Shown in pieces: positions 7,563 through 13,902 of a DNA stretch of 19,892 bases (position 1 is the first letter of the stretch; every line of letters begins with the position of its first letter). This stretch comes from Halieaceae bacterium UBA6060 (GTDB taxonomy: Bacteria; Pseudomonadota; Gammaproteobacteria; Pseudomonadales; Halieaceae). The position numbers were made by a program, and so were the translations under genes. The notes below the pieces were generated by a model, which did not search any database, was not told the DNA's origin, and saw nothing but the letters and a program-made list of their open reading frames with translations. The stretch is from the NCBI GenBank assembly GCA_002428935.1, contig DIYG01000155.1, forward strand, positions 1 to 19,892, given 5' to 3'.

Positions 7563-7946
7563 ATGTCCTCAACGGAAGCCCATCTGGATGTAGCACGGCG
7601 TTTTCTCGACGCTCTGAACAACAATGACGGAGACGCGGTACGGGAGATCTATCACCCCGAGGCACGAATTTGGCACAACTTTGAAGAGGGTCTGCAAAGC
7701 GTTGAACTCAACATCAAAACCCTGCATTGGATGCATCGGAAGCTGAATAATCTGCACTACGATCTCGTGCGCCTGGAAGCCTTACCCAACGGATACCTGC
7801 AGCAACACGTTTTACGTGGTGAAACCACCGGGGGAGAAACCATTGCTCTCTACGCCTGTGCGATCTGCACCGTGGAAGACGGTCGCCTCACCGCCCTCGA
7901 AGAGTACCTCGACCCCGCGCAAGTAGCGGCGCTCCAACGGGCCTAA
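7563..7946 (+). CDS. SnoaL-like (NTF2-fold) polyketide-cyclase/ketosteroid-isomerase-type protein
   Basis: 127 residues from ATG 7563. A longer frame from 7494 exists, but its first 23 residues look non-coding and run through the operator-like dyad. The ribosome site is weak (TAGG about ten bases upstream). The fold is indicated by ARRFLDALNNNDGDAVREIYHPEARIWHN (11-39), a mid-protein tryptophan-rich helix, the strand ETIALYACAICTVEDGRL and the terminal ALEEYLDPAQVAAL. The HPEA.IWHN segment is common in SnoaL-like proteins; Asp117 of EYLD occupies the conserved C-terminal acid. Family members include cyclases, isomerases and hydrolases, so the reaction cannot be fixed. The stop is four bases before the start of the acyl-CoA synthetase at 7951, so the two are surely co-transcribed and probably translationally coupled. 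Confidence 0.75.
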   Translation: MSSTEAHLDVARRFLDALNNNDGDAVREIYHPEARIWHNFEEGLQSVELNIKTLHWMHRKLNNLHYDLVRLEALPNGYLQQHVLRGETTGGETIALYACAICTVEDGRLTALEEYLDPAQVAALQRA

Positions 7947-7950
7947 ACCC

Positions 7951-9594
7951 ATGACCGACAGCGCAGCTTTGCATCCGCCCTGGTTCGACGGCCAGACGCC
8001 GACGGCGGAGCGGTGTGTCCTGTCGTCTATCGTCTTGCGCCGTGCCAGGGAAGCACCGAGTACGGTACTCGTGCGCTTCGAGGATGGCAGCACCTGGACG
8101 GGCCTGGAGATGCAACAGCGCATGGAAGGGGCAGCGGAACTACTCGCGGCGCACAGCGTGGCGAAGGGTGACCATGTGGCTATCTGGCTCCCCAACGGGG
8201 CCGACCTCCTCCAGTGCTGGCTGGCCTGCGCCTACCTCGGTGCGGTATTCGTCCCGCTAAATACAGACTTTCGCGGTCGGATGCTCAGCCACGCCTTGCG
8301 CGAGAGCGATCCAAAAGTACTGGTGCTGCACCCCCAACTCCTTGAACGACTTGACCATCTAGACGGCATCACCCTGCCGCAAGTGTTGGTCTGCGGCCCC
8401 AACACAGAACCTGAGACAACGGGAGTCCCCTCGTCTTCCACCAAGTGGCTGTCGGCCCTACCTAAACACAGATGTGATGAATCTCGGGAGCCAGAATCTC
8501 TGGGGCCCTGGGATCTGCAGATGATCATCTTCACCTCGGGGACCACGGGCCCCTCCAAAGGTGTGCTCTGCCCCTACGGCCACGGCTACAGCACAGCCCA
8601 GGCGACCTACGGGTATCTGACGGCGACAGACACCATGCTCACGGAGCTGCCGATCTTTCACGTGGGCGGTGCCGCGTCGGTGATTGCAGCCCTGGCCAAC
8701 GATGCGACCCTGGCCTTGTACAGCAGCTTCAGCACCCATAACTACTGGGAGCGCATTGAGCAGGAGGGCGCCACCGCCACCTCCGGCCTCATTGGCTCCA
8801 TGGCGGACTTTCTCGCCGCTGCCGAACCCAAGGTTACGGATCCCGATAACAGCTTACGTATTGTGACCCTGATGCTCACCGAACAGGCCATGCAGGTAGC
8901 CCGCCGCTTTGCCTTTCACACATTGTCGGGCTTCAACATGACGGAGCTTTCGGGGCCCCTGATCACGGAGCTGGACTGCTCCATCGCCGGCAGCCTCGGT
9001 AAACCCCGGGCGGGCTGTGAGTGTCGGGTGGTGGATGATTATGACATACCCTGCAAGCCTGGTGAGGTCGGCGAGCTCGTCGTTCGCAGCGAACACCCCT
9101 GGACGATGTTCGCCGGTTACCTGAATCGACCAGACGCCACCGCCGATGCCTGGCGAAACGGCTGGTTCCACACCGGCGACCTGGTGCGTCAGGACGACCA
9201 GGGCAACTACTTCTTCGTGGATCGAAAAAAAGACTCTATCCGTCGTCGCGGGGAGAACGTGTCTTCTGCGGAGGTAGAAGCGGAGGCTCTGGCCCATCCA
9301 GATCTTGTGGAGGCCTGCGCCGTGGCCGTGCCGAGTGATCTCGCGGAAGACGAAATCCTCCTGGCCTATGTCGCGTCAGAGAACGCGCCTTCCCCCCGGG
9401 CCCTGGCGGAGTTTCTGATTCCCCGCATGCCCCACTTCATGGTGCCCCGCTACTTTCGCCCCGTCGATGCCCTTCCCCGCACGCCAACCAATAAGGTTCG
9501 CAAGATCGCGGTACGAGAAACGGGCGTCACGGAAGATACCTGGGATCGTGAAGCCGCAGGACTACGCCTAAAACGCACTCGTTTTGACTCCTGA
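7951..9594 (+). CDS. Acyl-CoA synthetase of the CaiC-like AMP-binding group
   Basis: 547 residues, normal for the family and apparently intact. It has the phosphate loop TSGTTGPSK (195-203), GFNMTELSG (327-335), HTGD (407-410), the hinge DRKKDSIRRRGENVSSAEVE (424-443) and the C-terminal lysine in PTNKVRK (Lys515). The RRRGENVSS.EVE hinge and overall pattern resemble crotonobetaine/carnitine-CoA ligases and related synthetases that activate small or unusual carboxylates with ATP and CoA. It differs in group from the feruloyl-CoA-synthetase-like gene of the facing operon, so the locus can activate two acids or two stages of one substrate. ATG 7951 has no ribosome site of its own, consistent with coupling to the preceding SnoaL gene. 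Another NTF2-fold gene follows 62 bases downstream. Confidence 0.9.
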   Translation: MTDSAALHPPWFDGQTPTAERCVLSSIVLRRAREAPSTVLVRFEDGSTWTGLEMQQRMEGAAELLAAHSVAKGDHVAIWLPNGADLLQCWLACAYLGAVFVPLNTDFRGRMLSHALRESDPKVLVLHPQLLERLDHLDGITLPQVLVCGPNTEPETTGVPSSSTKWLSALPKHRCDESREPESLGPWDLQMIIFTSGTTGPSKGVLCPYGHGYSTAQATYGYLTATDTMLTELPIFHVGGAASVIAALANDATLALYSSFSTHNYWERIEQEGATATSGLIGSMADFLAAAEPKVTDPDNSLRIVTLMLTEQAMQVARRFAFHTLSGFNMTELSGPLITELDCSIAGSLGKPRAGCECRVVDDYDIPCKPGEVGELVVRSEHPWTMFAGYLNRPDATADAWRNGWFHTGDLVRQDDQGNYFFVDRKKDSIRRRGENVSSAEVEAEALAHPDLVEACAVAVPSDLAEDEILLAYVASENAPSPRALAEFLIPRMPHFMVPRYFRPVDALPRTPTNKVRKIAVRETGVTEDTWDREAAGLRLKRTRFDS

Positions 9595-9601
9595 AAACCC
9601 G

Positions 9602-9618
9602 GGCGCTGAGCCAGCGCC
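9602..9618 (+). repeat. Short inverted repeat between CoA ligase and exported NTF2 gene
   Basis: GGCGCTG (9602-9608), three bases, CAGCGCC (9612-9618). It lies seven bases after the CoA-ligase stop. No U-run follows, so it is more likely an mRNA-stabilising or processing hairpin, or a weak attenuator, than a terminator. Confidence 0.4.
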
Positions 9619-9656
9619 TCCAGGAGAACCCTAACCCACCATAAGAAGGAATAACC

Positions 9657-10148
9657 ATGGCTTTTCTCACCCCTCGACAGCCGAAAAAACTATCTACCAA
9701 GATGCTCTGCGGCATCGCCTTAATCGCCGGTAGCGCTACCACTACTCTGGTTCAAGCGGAGGACCCACCGTTGGTTGTCGCCCACAATATGGTTAATGCC
9801 TGGAATGATCTCGATGTTCCAGCGATCGCCAACTTGTTCGCCGAAGATGGGCGTTTTCAAAGCATGATGCAGCCCGAGGCAACCGTGGGGCGAGCGAACA
9901 TTGAGGCCCAGTTCGCGGGCTTGCTCAACGGTGCCAGCGCCCTTGAGTTGAAGCTGGTAAACATTGCGGTGAACAACGACGTTGTGTTTCTTGAGCGCGT
10001 GGACGTGTTTACCTTCAGAGGTAAAGAGGGTTCTGTACCCGTAGTCGCGGTGCTGGAGATTCGTGATGGCAAGGTGCAGGAATGGCGAGAGTACTTCGAT
10101 CGCGCTTCGCTGCTCAGCGAAATGGGTGTAGAAGAAGGGGCGCACTGA
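9657..10148 (+). CDS. Exported limonene-1,2-epoxide-hydrolase-like protein
   Basis: 163 residues; AAGGA at 9646-9650 sits six bases before ATG 9657. The N-terminus is a signal peptide: basic RQPKKLSTK, hydrophobic MLCGIALIAGSATTTLV, and cleavage after QA at about residue 34. The mature ~129 residues match the limonene-1,2-epoxide hydrolase family closely: NAWNDLDVPAIANLFAEDG, LERVDVF (112-118) and VLEIRDGKVQEWREYFD (132-148). Catalytic Arg99, Asp101 and Asp132 of the Rhodococcus enzyme are present as Arg114, Asp116 and Asp148, but the water-positioning Tyr53 and Asn55 appear as Phe67 and Ser69. Known enzymes of this family are cytoplasmic, so the signal peptide is unusual. It probably acts on, or binds, a small hydrophobic compound in the periplasm. 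It is convergent with the TonB receptor gene. Confidence 0.8.
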   Translation: MAFLTPRQPKKLSTKMLCGIALIAGSATTTLVQAEDPPLVVAHNMVNAWNDLDVPAIANLFAEDGRFQSMMQPEATVGRANIEAQFAGLLNGASALELKLVNIAVNNDVVFLERVDVFTFRGKEGSVPVVAVLEIRDGKVQEWREYFDRASLLSEMGVEEGAH

Positions 10149-10200
10149 GCGCCCCTGGGCTAATTCGGCCCCAAGTTACACCGCAAACAGCTTCCCCAAG

Positions 10201-10227
10201 AAAAGGCCCCGCGGTGCTGCGGGGCCT
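10201..10227 (-). terminator. Rho-independent terminator of the TonB-dependent receptor gene
   Basis: Perfect nine-base arms AGGCCCCGC (10204-10212) and GCGGGGCCT (10219-10227) with a six-base loop. Read on the minus strand the stem is followed by TTTTCTT, a good U-tract, about 28 bases after the receptor stop. On the plus strand the stem is followed by CCCC, so it would serve the exported NTF2 gene poorly. Confidence 0.8.
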
Positions 10228-10239
10228 CCCCAACGAGGC

Positions 10240-10254
10240 CCCTCAGGCTGAGGG
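10240..10254. repeat. Short palindrome abutting the receptor stop codon
   Basis: CCCTCAG (10240-10246), one base, CTGAGGG (10248-10254), immediately after the receptor TAG. It may add to the terminator stem region or protect the 3' end of the mRNA; otherwise without known role. Confidence 0.35.
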
Positions 10255-12672
10255 CTACCAGCGGTAGCCGAGTTCCAGACCGTAAGTTCGCGGTGGGTTG
10301 TACAAGGACACATCGCCACCCAAGAACTCGATCACATTGGCTCGCGCTTCTTCATCGGCCAGGTTGCGTCCCCAGAGGGCAATGGTCCAGTTCTGGTTCT
10401 CCGGGCTCAGGCCAATGCGACCATCCAGCAATCCGTAGTCATCCTCAAAGGATACGCTCGTGTGGGCCCAGGGCATCTCATCCTGCCAGGTGTAGGACAG
10501 TCGGAACTTCAAGGCATCGCCCCAGTCACCCAGGCTCGCCGTGTATTCAAAACCCGTAGAGATCTGATTGTCCGGCGTGCGCTGGAGCTGGTTGCCGGAG
10601 AAGTCCCCGGTGCTGATCACGTAGTTTTCGTACTCCGTATCCAGGAAGGAGCCGTTAAACCAGATCAGCAGACTGTCCGTCGCGGCGAGACTGGCTTCGA
10701 TCTCCATACCCTGGATCTTCGCATCGGAAGCATTGGAAACGATGTTGCAGAGGCACTGGTCGTTGGTGAACTCCACCTGCAGGTCTTCGTAGTCCATGGA
10801 GAAGATCGCGCCGTTGATGCGCAGGCGATTATTCCAGAACTCAGATTTCAGACCGACCTCGATGCTCAGTACCGTCTCAGGATCGTAGGCCACGGTCGCC
10901 CCCAGGGTATTGGGCGGCGTATCCTGGAAACCACCACTCTTATAGCCCTGGGACACACTGCCGTAGACCATCACATCATCGCTGATGGCGTATTCCAGAA
11001 TTCCCGAGAAGGTTAGCTCATCCCAGGTTTCCCCGTAGGGCGTCGCATACGCATCGCCGACGGGATAAGGGATGATGCCCCCTTCGCCATCCGGTTCACC
11101 GGTTAAGGGCACCAGGGGTGTTGGCTCACCGGGGTTGAACTTGTCATCCGTCGCATTAACCCGTGCTGAGATAAAGCCATCGATCTCGTCTTCCGTGTAG
11201 CGCGCTCCGAGAGTGAACTTCAGGTCATCGGTAATCTGATAACCAACTTGACCGAACACGGCCCAGCTGTCGGTGGTGGCGTCGTTGAACCATTCGCTCT
11301 CACCATTCAACCCACCAAAGGGAAAAGGAGGACCACCGAGAATGGTTTCACCCCAGAAGAGATCGTTCTTTTCAACCTCATCCCGTTGGAAGTAGACACC
11401 TGCGATGTAATCCCAGGCGCTGTCGTCGAAGTCCGACACCAAGCGGAACTCCTGGACGAACTGGCTAAGGTCCTCCGCCTCACGCACAGGGAAGTCAAAG
11501 GCCAATCCAAGAGGCACCGCCAAAGGACTTCCGCTTCCTATCGCCTCAAGGAAGGCGGGAAACAAACCCGGGGCGTCCGGGCCAAGGCCGGTCTGGGAAT
11601 ATTGACTCTCGCCCTCCCCTTCCCGGTAGTTGGTCAGCGAGATCAAGGACATGTTCTCGAAACCCTTTTCCAGGCGCAGGGTAATGCTCGTCGCCTCGCG
11701 CTCGTAGAACTGACGACTGTCACCAGGGATATTGGTGTACTGGACGGCTTCGGGAATACACTTGCGAATGTCCGTCAGGCCAACCACACCGCGGGCCACA
11801 TCCCAGGGATTGCCGTTTTCACCGATGGCGCAGGTACCGTTGCCATCATCTTCCATGTACTCAAGGATCAAGCGACCCTCAAAGTCGTTGTCACCAGCGT
11901 AGAGAAACGACAGGCGAGCCTGCTTACTCTCAATGTTGTGCAGGGGCCGTCCTGTTTCCGCGTTTTCGGCGAAGCCATCATTTTCTCGGAACTGAGCCGC
12001 AACACGCATGGCGAGCTTGTCATTGATGGCCGTGTTGAAGTGACCGGAGAGCAGGCGCGAATCGAGATTACCGGCCTGGGCGCGAATCGAGGCGTTGGTT
12101 TCAAATTCCGGCTTTGCGGTAATGATGCTGATCGCACCACCGACAACGTTTTTACCGAGCAACACGCCCTGGGGACCACGAAGGATTTCCACGCGTTCAA
12201 GGTCGTAGAAATCCATATTCATGAGACCCATACGGCCGACGACCACCTCGTCGAAGAAAATCCCGACGGATCGCGAGGCACTCGGCGCATCGAGGCGAGT
12301 GTTCATTACCCCGCGGATGTTCAATTCCATGTCGAACGGCGTGGGATTGGTAAAGGAAATACCCGCTGTCTGCTGAGCGAGATCTCCCGTGCTAAAGACC
12401 TGAGCCTCTTCCAAAGTGCGTCCCGAGAAAGCGGTAATAGACAGGGCTGAGTCCTGCAGTCCCACTTCCCGACGCTGAGCCGTTACGACCACTTCCTCAA
12501 GCTGTGCTTGCGCCTGGGAAGGGCTTCCAGCAAGGGGAACCGCAGCGGCAACGGCCAGACACAGCGGTGTCAGGGCAAACGTCGCCGGACGCCGACGACG
12601 CAGAGGGTGGGTAGAAACTGCTTCTTGCGAACAATCTAAAGAGCTAGCTGGGCCATGGCGGCGAGTATTCAT
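10255..12672 (-). CDS. TonB-dependent outer-membrane receptor
   Basis: 805 residues, full length for the family. After a long basic n-region (about 30 residues, RRRRP) comes a signal-peptide core ALTPLCLAVAAAVPLAGS ending near QAQAQ (53-57). The TonB box is EEVVVTAQRRE (59-69). The plug domain follows, with SALSITAFSG, LNIRGV, FFDEV and VEILRGPQGVLLGKNVVGGAISI. The rest is a 22-strand barrel with repeated TLGARYTEDE, YKSGGFQ and VEVGLKSEFW-like strands, and it ends in the aromatic GYRW. The IRGV..TR..A and EVVVTAQRR features are typical of receptors abundant in Halieaceae and sphingomonads that take up hydrophobic organics, but the substrate cannot be read. Strict TTGACA at -35 and the large dyad (12717-12748) lie in front. 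The neighbouring TonB2-type operon could power it. Confidence 0.93.
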   Translation of the reverse strand: MNTRRHGPASSLDCSQEAVSTHPLRRRRPATFALTPLCLAVAAAVPLAGSPSQAQAQLEEVVVTAQRREVGLQDSALSITAFSGRTLEEAQVFSTGDLAQQTAGISFTNPTPFDMELNIRGVMNTRLDAPSASRSVGIFFDEVVVGRMGLMNMDFYDLERVEILRGPQGVLLGKNVVGGAISIITAKPEFETNASIRAQAGNLDSRLLSGHFNTAINDKLAMRVAAQFRENDGFAENAETGRPLHNIESKQARLSFLYAGDNDFEGRLILEYMEDDGNGTCAIGENGNPWDVARGVVGLTDIRKCIPEAVQYTNIPGDSRQFYEREATSITLRLEKGFENMSLISLTNYREGEGESQYSQTGLGPDAPGLFPAFLEAIGSGSPLAVPLGLAFDFPVREAEDLSQFVQEFRLVSDFDDSAWDYIAGVYFQRDEVEKNDLFWGETILGGPPFPFGGLNGESEWFNDATTDSWAVFGQVGYQITDDLKFTLGARYTEDEIDGFISARVNATDDKFNPGEPTPLVPLTGEPDGEGGIIPYPVGDAYATPYGETWDELTFSGILEYAISDDVMVYGSVSQGYKSGGFQDTPPNTLGATVAYDPETVLSIEVGLKSEFWNNRLRINGAIFSMDYEDLQVEFTNDQCLCNIVSNASDAKIQGMEIEASLAATDSLLIWFNGSFLDTEYENYVISTGDFSGNQLQRTPDNQISTGFEYTASLGDWGDALKFRLSYTWQDEMPWAHTSVSFEDDYGLLDGRIGLSPENQNWTIALWGRNLADEEARANVIEFLGGDVSLYNPPRTYGLELGYRW

Positions 12673-12716
12673 AGAGCGCGTCTCGTTATCGTTAAGTTAT
12701 TGCGGGGCATCCCTAT

Positions 12717-12748
12717 TTGGTTCGTAATGGCTTGCATTATCGAACCAA
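12717..12748. promoter_or_regulatory. Large operator-like inverted repeat between receptor and HxlR regulator
   Basis: TTGGTTCG (12717-12724) and CGAACCAA (12741-12748) are perfect eight-base arms. The symmetry continues inward as TAATG (12725-12729) against CATTAT (12735-12740), giving 13 paired bases per side with one bulged base. It lies at about +1 to +32 of the predicted receptor promoter, a position suited to repression. A further half-like TTGATAATG lies at 12771-12779. The adjacent regulator gene is the natural candidate ligand. Confidence 0.65.
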
Positions 12749-12754
12749 TGTCTG

Positions 12755-12783
12755 AGATTAGGTGTCCGCCTTGATAATGTCAA
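12755..12783 (-). promoter_or_regulatory. Predicted sigma-70 promoter of the TonB receptor gene
   Basis: Minus strand: consensus TTGACA (12778-12783), 17-base spacer, TAATCT (12755-12760). The -35 is perfect and the -10 is moderate (3 of 6). Transcription would start near 12748, at the edge of the inverted repeat, leaving a leader of about 75 bases. Confidence 0.5.
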
Positions 12784-12831
12784 CAAATGCCGCCCATTCC
12801 CCAGGCTCGAATTACAAGGGTTTGCAGGGTG

Positions 12832-12837
12832 TATACT
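12832..12837 (+). promoter_or_regulatory. Possible -10 element of the regulator gene
   Basis: TATACT directly preceded by TG, 24 bases before the regulator start codon. No good -35 at 16-18 bases is visible, so an activator or extended -10 would be needed. Confidence 0.3.
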
Positions 12838-12861
12838 CGGTGGTTTGCTGAGGGGGAACCC

Positions 12862-13833
12862 ATGGCGACAGCTCCTCAGGGTACGCCTACGGAAGCCCCT
12901 GAAAACAAAAACACCCTGTGTACAAGGGCCAGTTCCATCACCCGTGCCCTGGACGAGGTGGGCGACAAGTGGTGCCTGCTCATAATCCAGGAGGTGTTTT
13001 GGGGCATTAATACCTTCACGGGAATGCTTGAGGCTACCGGGGTTTCCCGAGGCGTTCTCTCTGATCGCCTGAAGTGGCTGCAAAACCTGGGTTGCTTGCG
13101 TAAGAAGTCCAAGGGTGAGGGCCAGCGGGGTAGTAGCTATCACCTAACGGAGAAGTCCCTGGATCTCCACGCTTCTGCGATGATGGCCATCGACTGGGAG
13201 CGACGCTACTACCGCACGCCGGCACTGGATTCCGTGCAACTGGTGCACCAAAAATGCGGGCATGTGTTTACCCCCAGGCTCCAGTGCGGTCACTGTGAGG
13301 AGACCATCTCGGGTCAGGATGTCGAGTACTCCCTCGGTCCCGGAGCGACTCGCGATGTACGCAGTAAGAAGGTTCGACGTCGCTCTTCCCTATCTGCAGC
13401 GGAAGTGCCCAGTCCCCGCAGCGTCTATCGCAATCTCGTCAATATTGTTGGCGACCGTTGGACCGCCAATGTGATTGCCCTGGCGTTTCACGGCCACTCC
13501 CGCTTCGACGAATTCCATCGTGAATTGCCGGTGGCGACGAACATTCTCAGTGACCGGCTGAAGTTTCTGGAGAAGCACGGCATCTTCGGCTCGCGAGCCT
13601 ATCAACAGAGACCGCGGCGCTTTGAATACTACTTGACGGAAAAAGGCTGGGACCTTTTCCCCTACTTTCTCACCCTCCTACAATGGGGTGATCGTTGGTG
13701 TGATCCAGAGGGCCGGGGGGCACCGATGATTCTCACCCACAAGACCTGCGGCCACCGCCTCCGTGGACACGTGGTGTGCGATCAATGCGGTACGGACCTT
13801 GAGCCTTTCGCCGTATCCGTTCGCCTAAAATAG
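12862..13833 (+). CDS. Tandem two-domain HxlR-family transcriptional regulator with paired Cys clusters
   Basis: 323 residues from ATG 12862, chosen because AGGGGG lies five bases upstream; an ATG at 12787 has no ribosome site. The protein is an internal duplication. Unit one has an HxlR winged helix (about 17-118; ALDEVGDKWCLLIIQEVF, VSRGVLSDRLKWLQNLG, YHLTEK), followed by CGH-x7-C-x2-C (Cys132, His134, Cys142, Cys145). Unit two repeats this: NIVGDRWTANVIALAFHG, LPVATNILSDRLKFLEKHG, YYLTEKGWDL (about 186-280), then CGH-x7-C-x2-C (Cys296, His298, Cys306, Cys309). Typical HxlR proteins are ~110-residue dimers, so this is about three times that and carries its own pair of DNA-binding heads. The Cys-rich tails look like small zinc or redox sites. 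Its place across the dyad from the receptor suggests it controls receptor and perhaps the CoA-ligase genes. Confidence 0.85.
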   Translation: MATAPQGTPTEAPENKNTLCTRASSITRALDEVGDKWCLLIIQEVFWGINTFTGMLEATGVSRGVLSDRLKWLQNLGCLRKKSKGEGQRGSSYHLTEKSLDLHASAMMAIDWERRYYRTPALDSVQLVHQKCGHVFTPRLQCGHCEETISGQDVEYSLGPGATRDVRSKKVRRRSSLSAAEVPSPRSVYRNLVNIVGDRWTANVIALAFHGHSRFDEFHRELPVATNILSDRLKFLEKHGIFGSRAYQQRPRRFEYYLTEKGWDLFPYFLTLLQWGDRWCDPEGRGAPMILTHKTCGHRLRGHVVCDQCGTDLEPFAVSVRLK

Positions 13834-13858
13834 CGAAACCATTCGGGTCGGGCACAAA

Positions 13859-13880
13859 AAAGCCGCCCGAAGGCGGCTTT
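13859..13880. terminator. Bidirectional rho-independent terminator
   Basis: AAAGCCGCC (13859-13867), loop CGAA, GGCGGCTTT (13872-13880). On the minus strand the stem runs into six T (for the TPR gene, stop 13903); on the plus strand into TTT-C (for the HxlR gene, stop 13833). It sits between the two convergent genes. Confidence 0.85.
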
Positions 13881-13902
13881 CAAAATCCCATCAAAACCTG
13901 AC

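Noticed and set aside
9602..9618. Intrinsic terminator after the CoA ligase
   Set aside because: Short stem without a U-run; kept only as an inverted repeat.
11248..12450. 400-codon plus-strand open frame
   Set aside because: Lies wholly inside the TonB receptor on the other strand and has no recognisable motif.
12787..12861. 25-residue N-terminal extension of the HxlR regulator
   Set aside because: No ribosome site at 12787, the segment contains the probable -10, and AGGGGG precedes ATG 12862.
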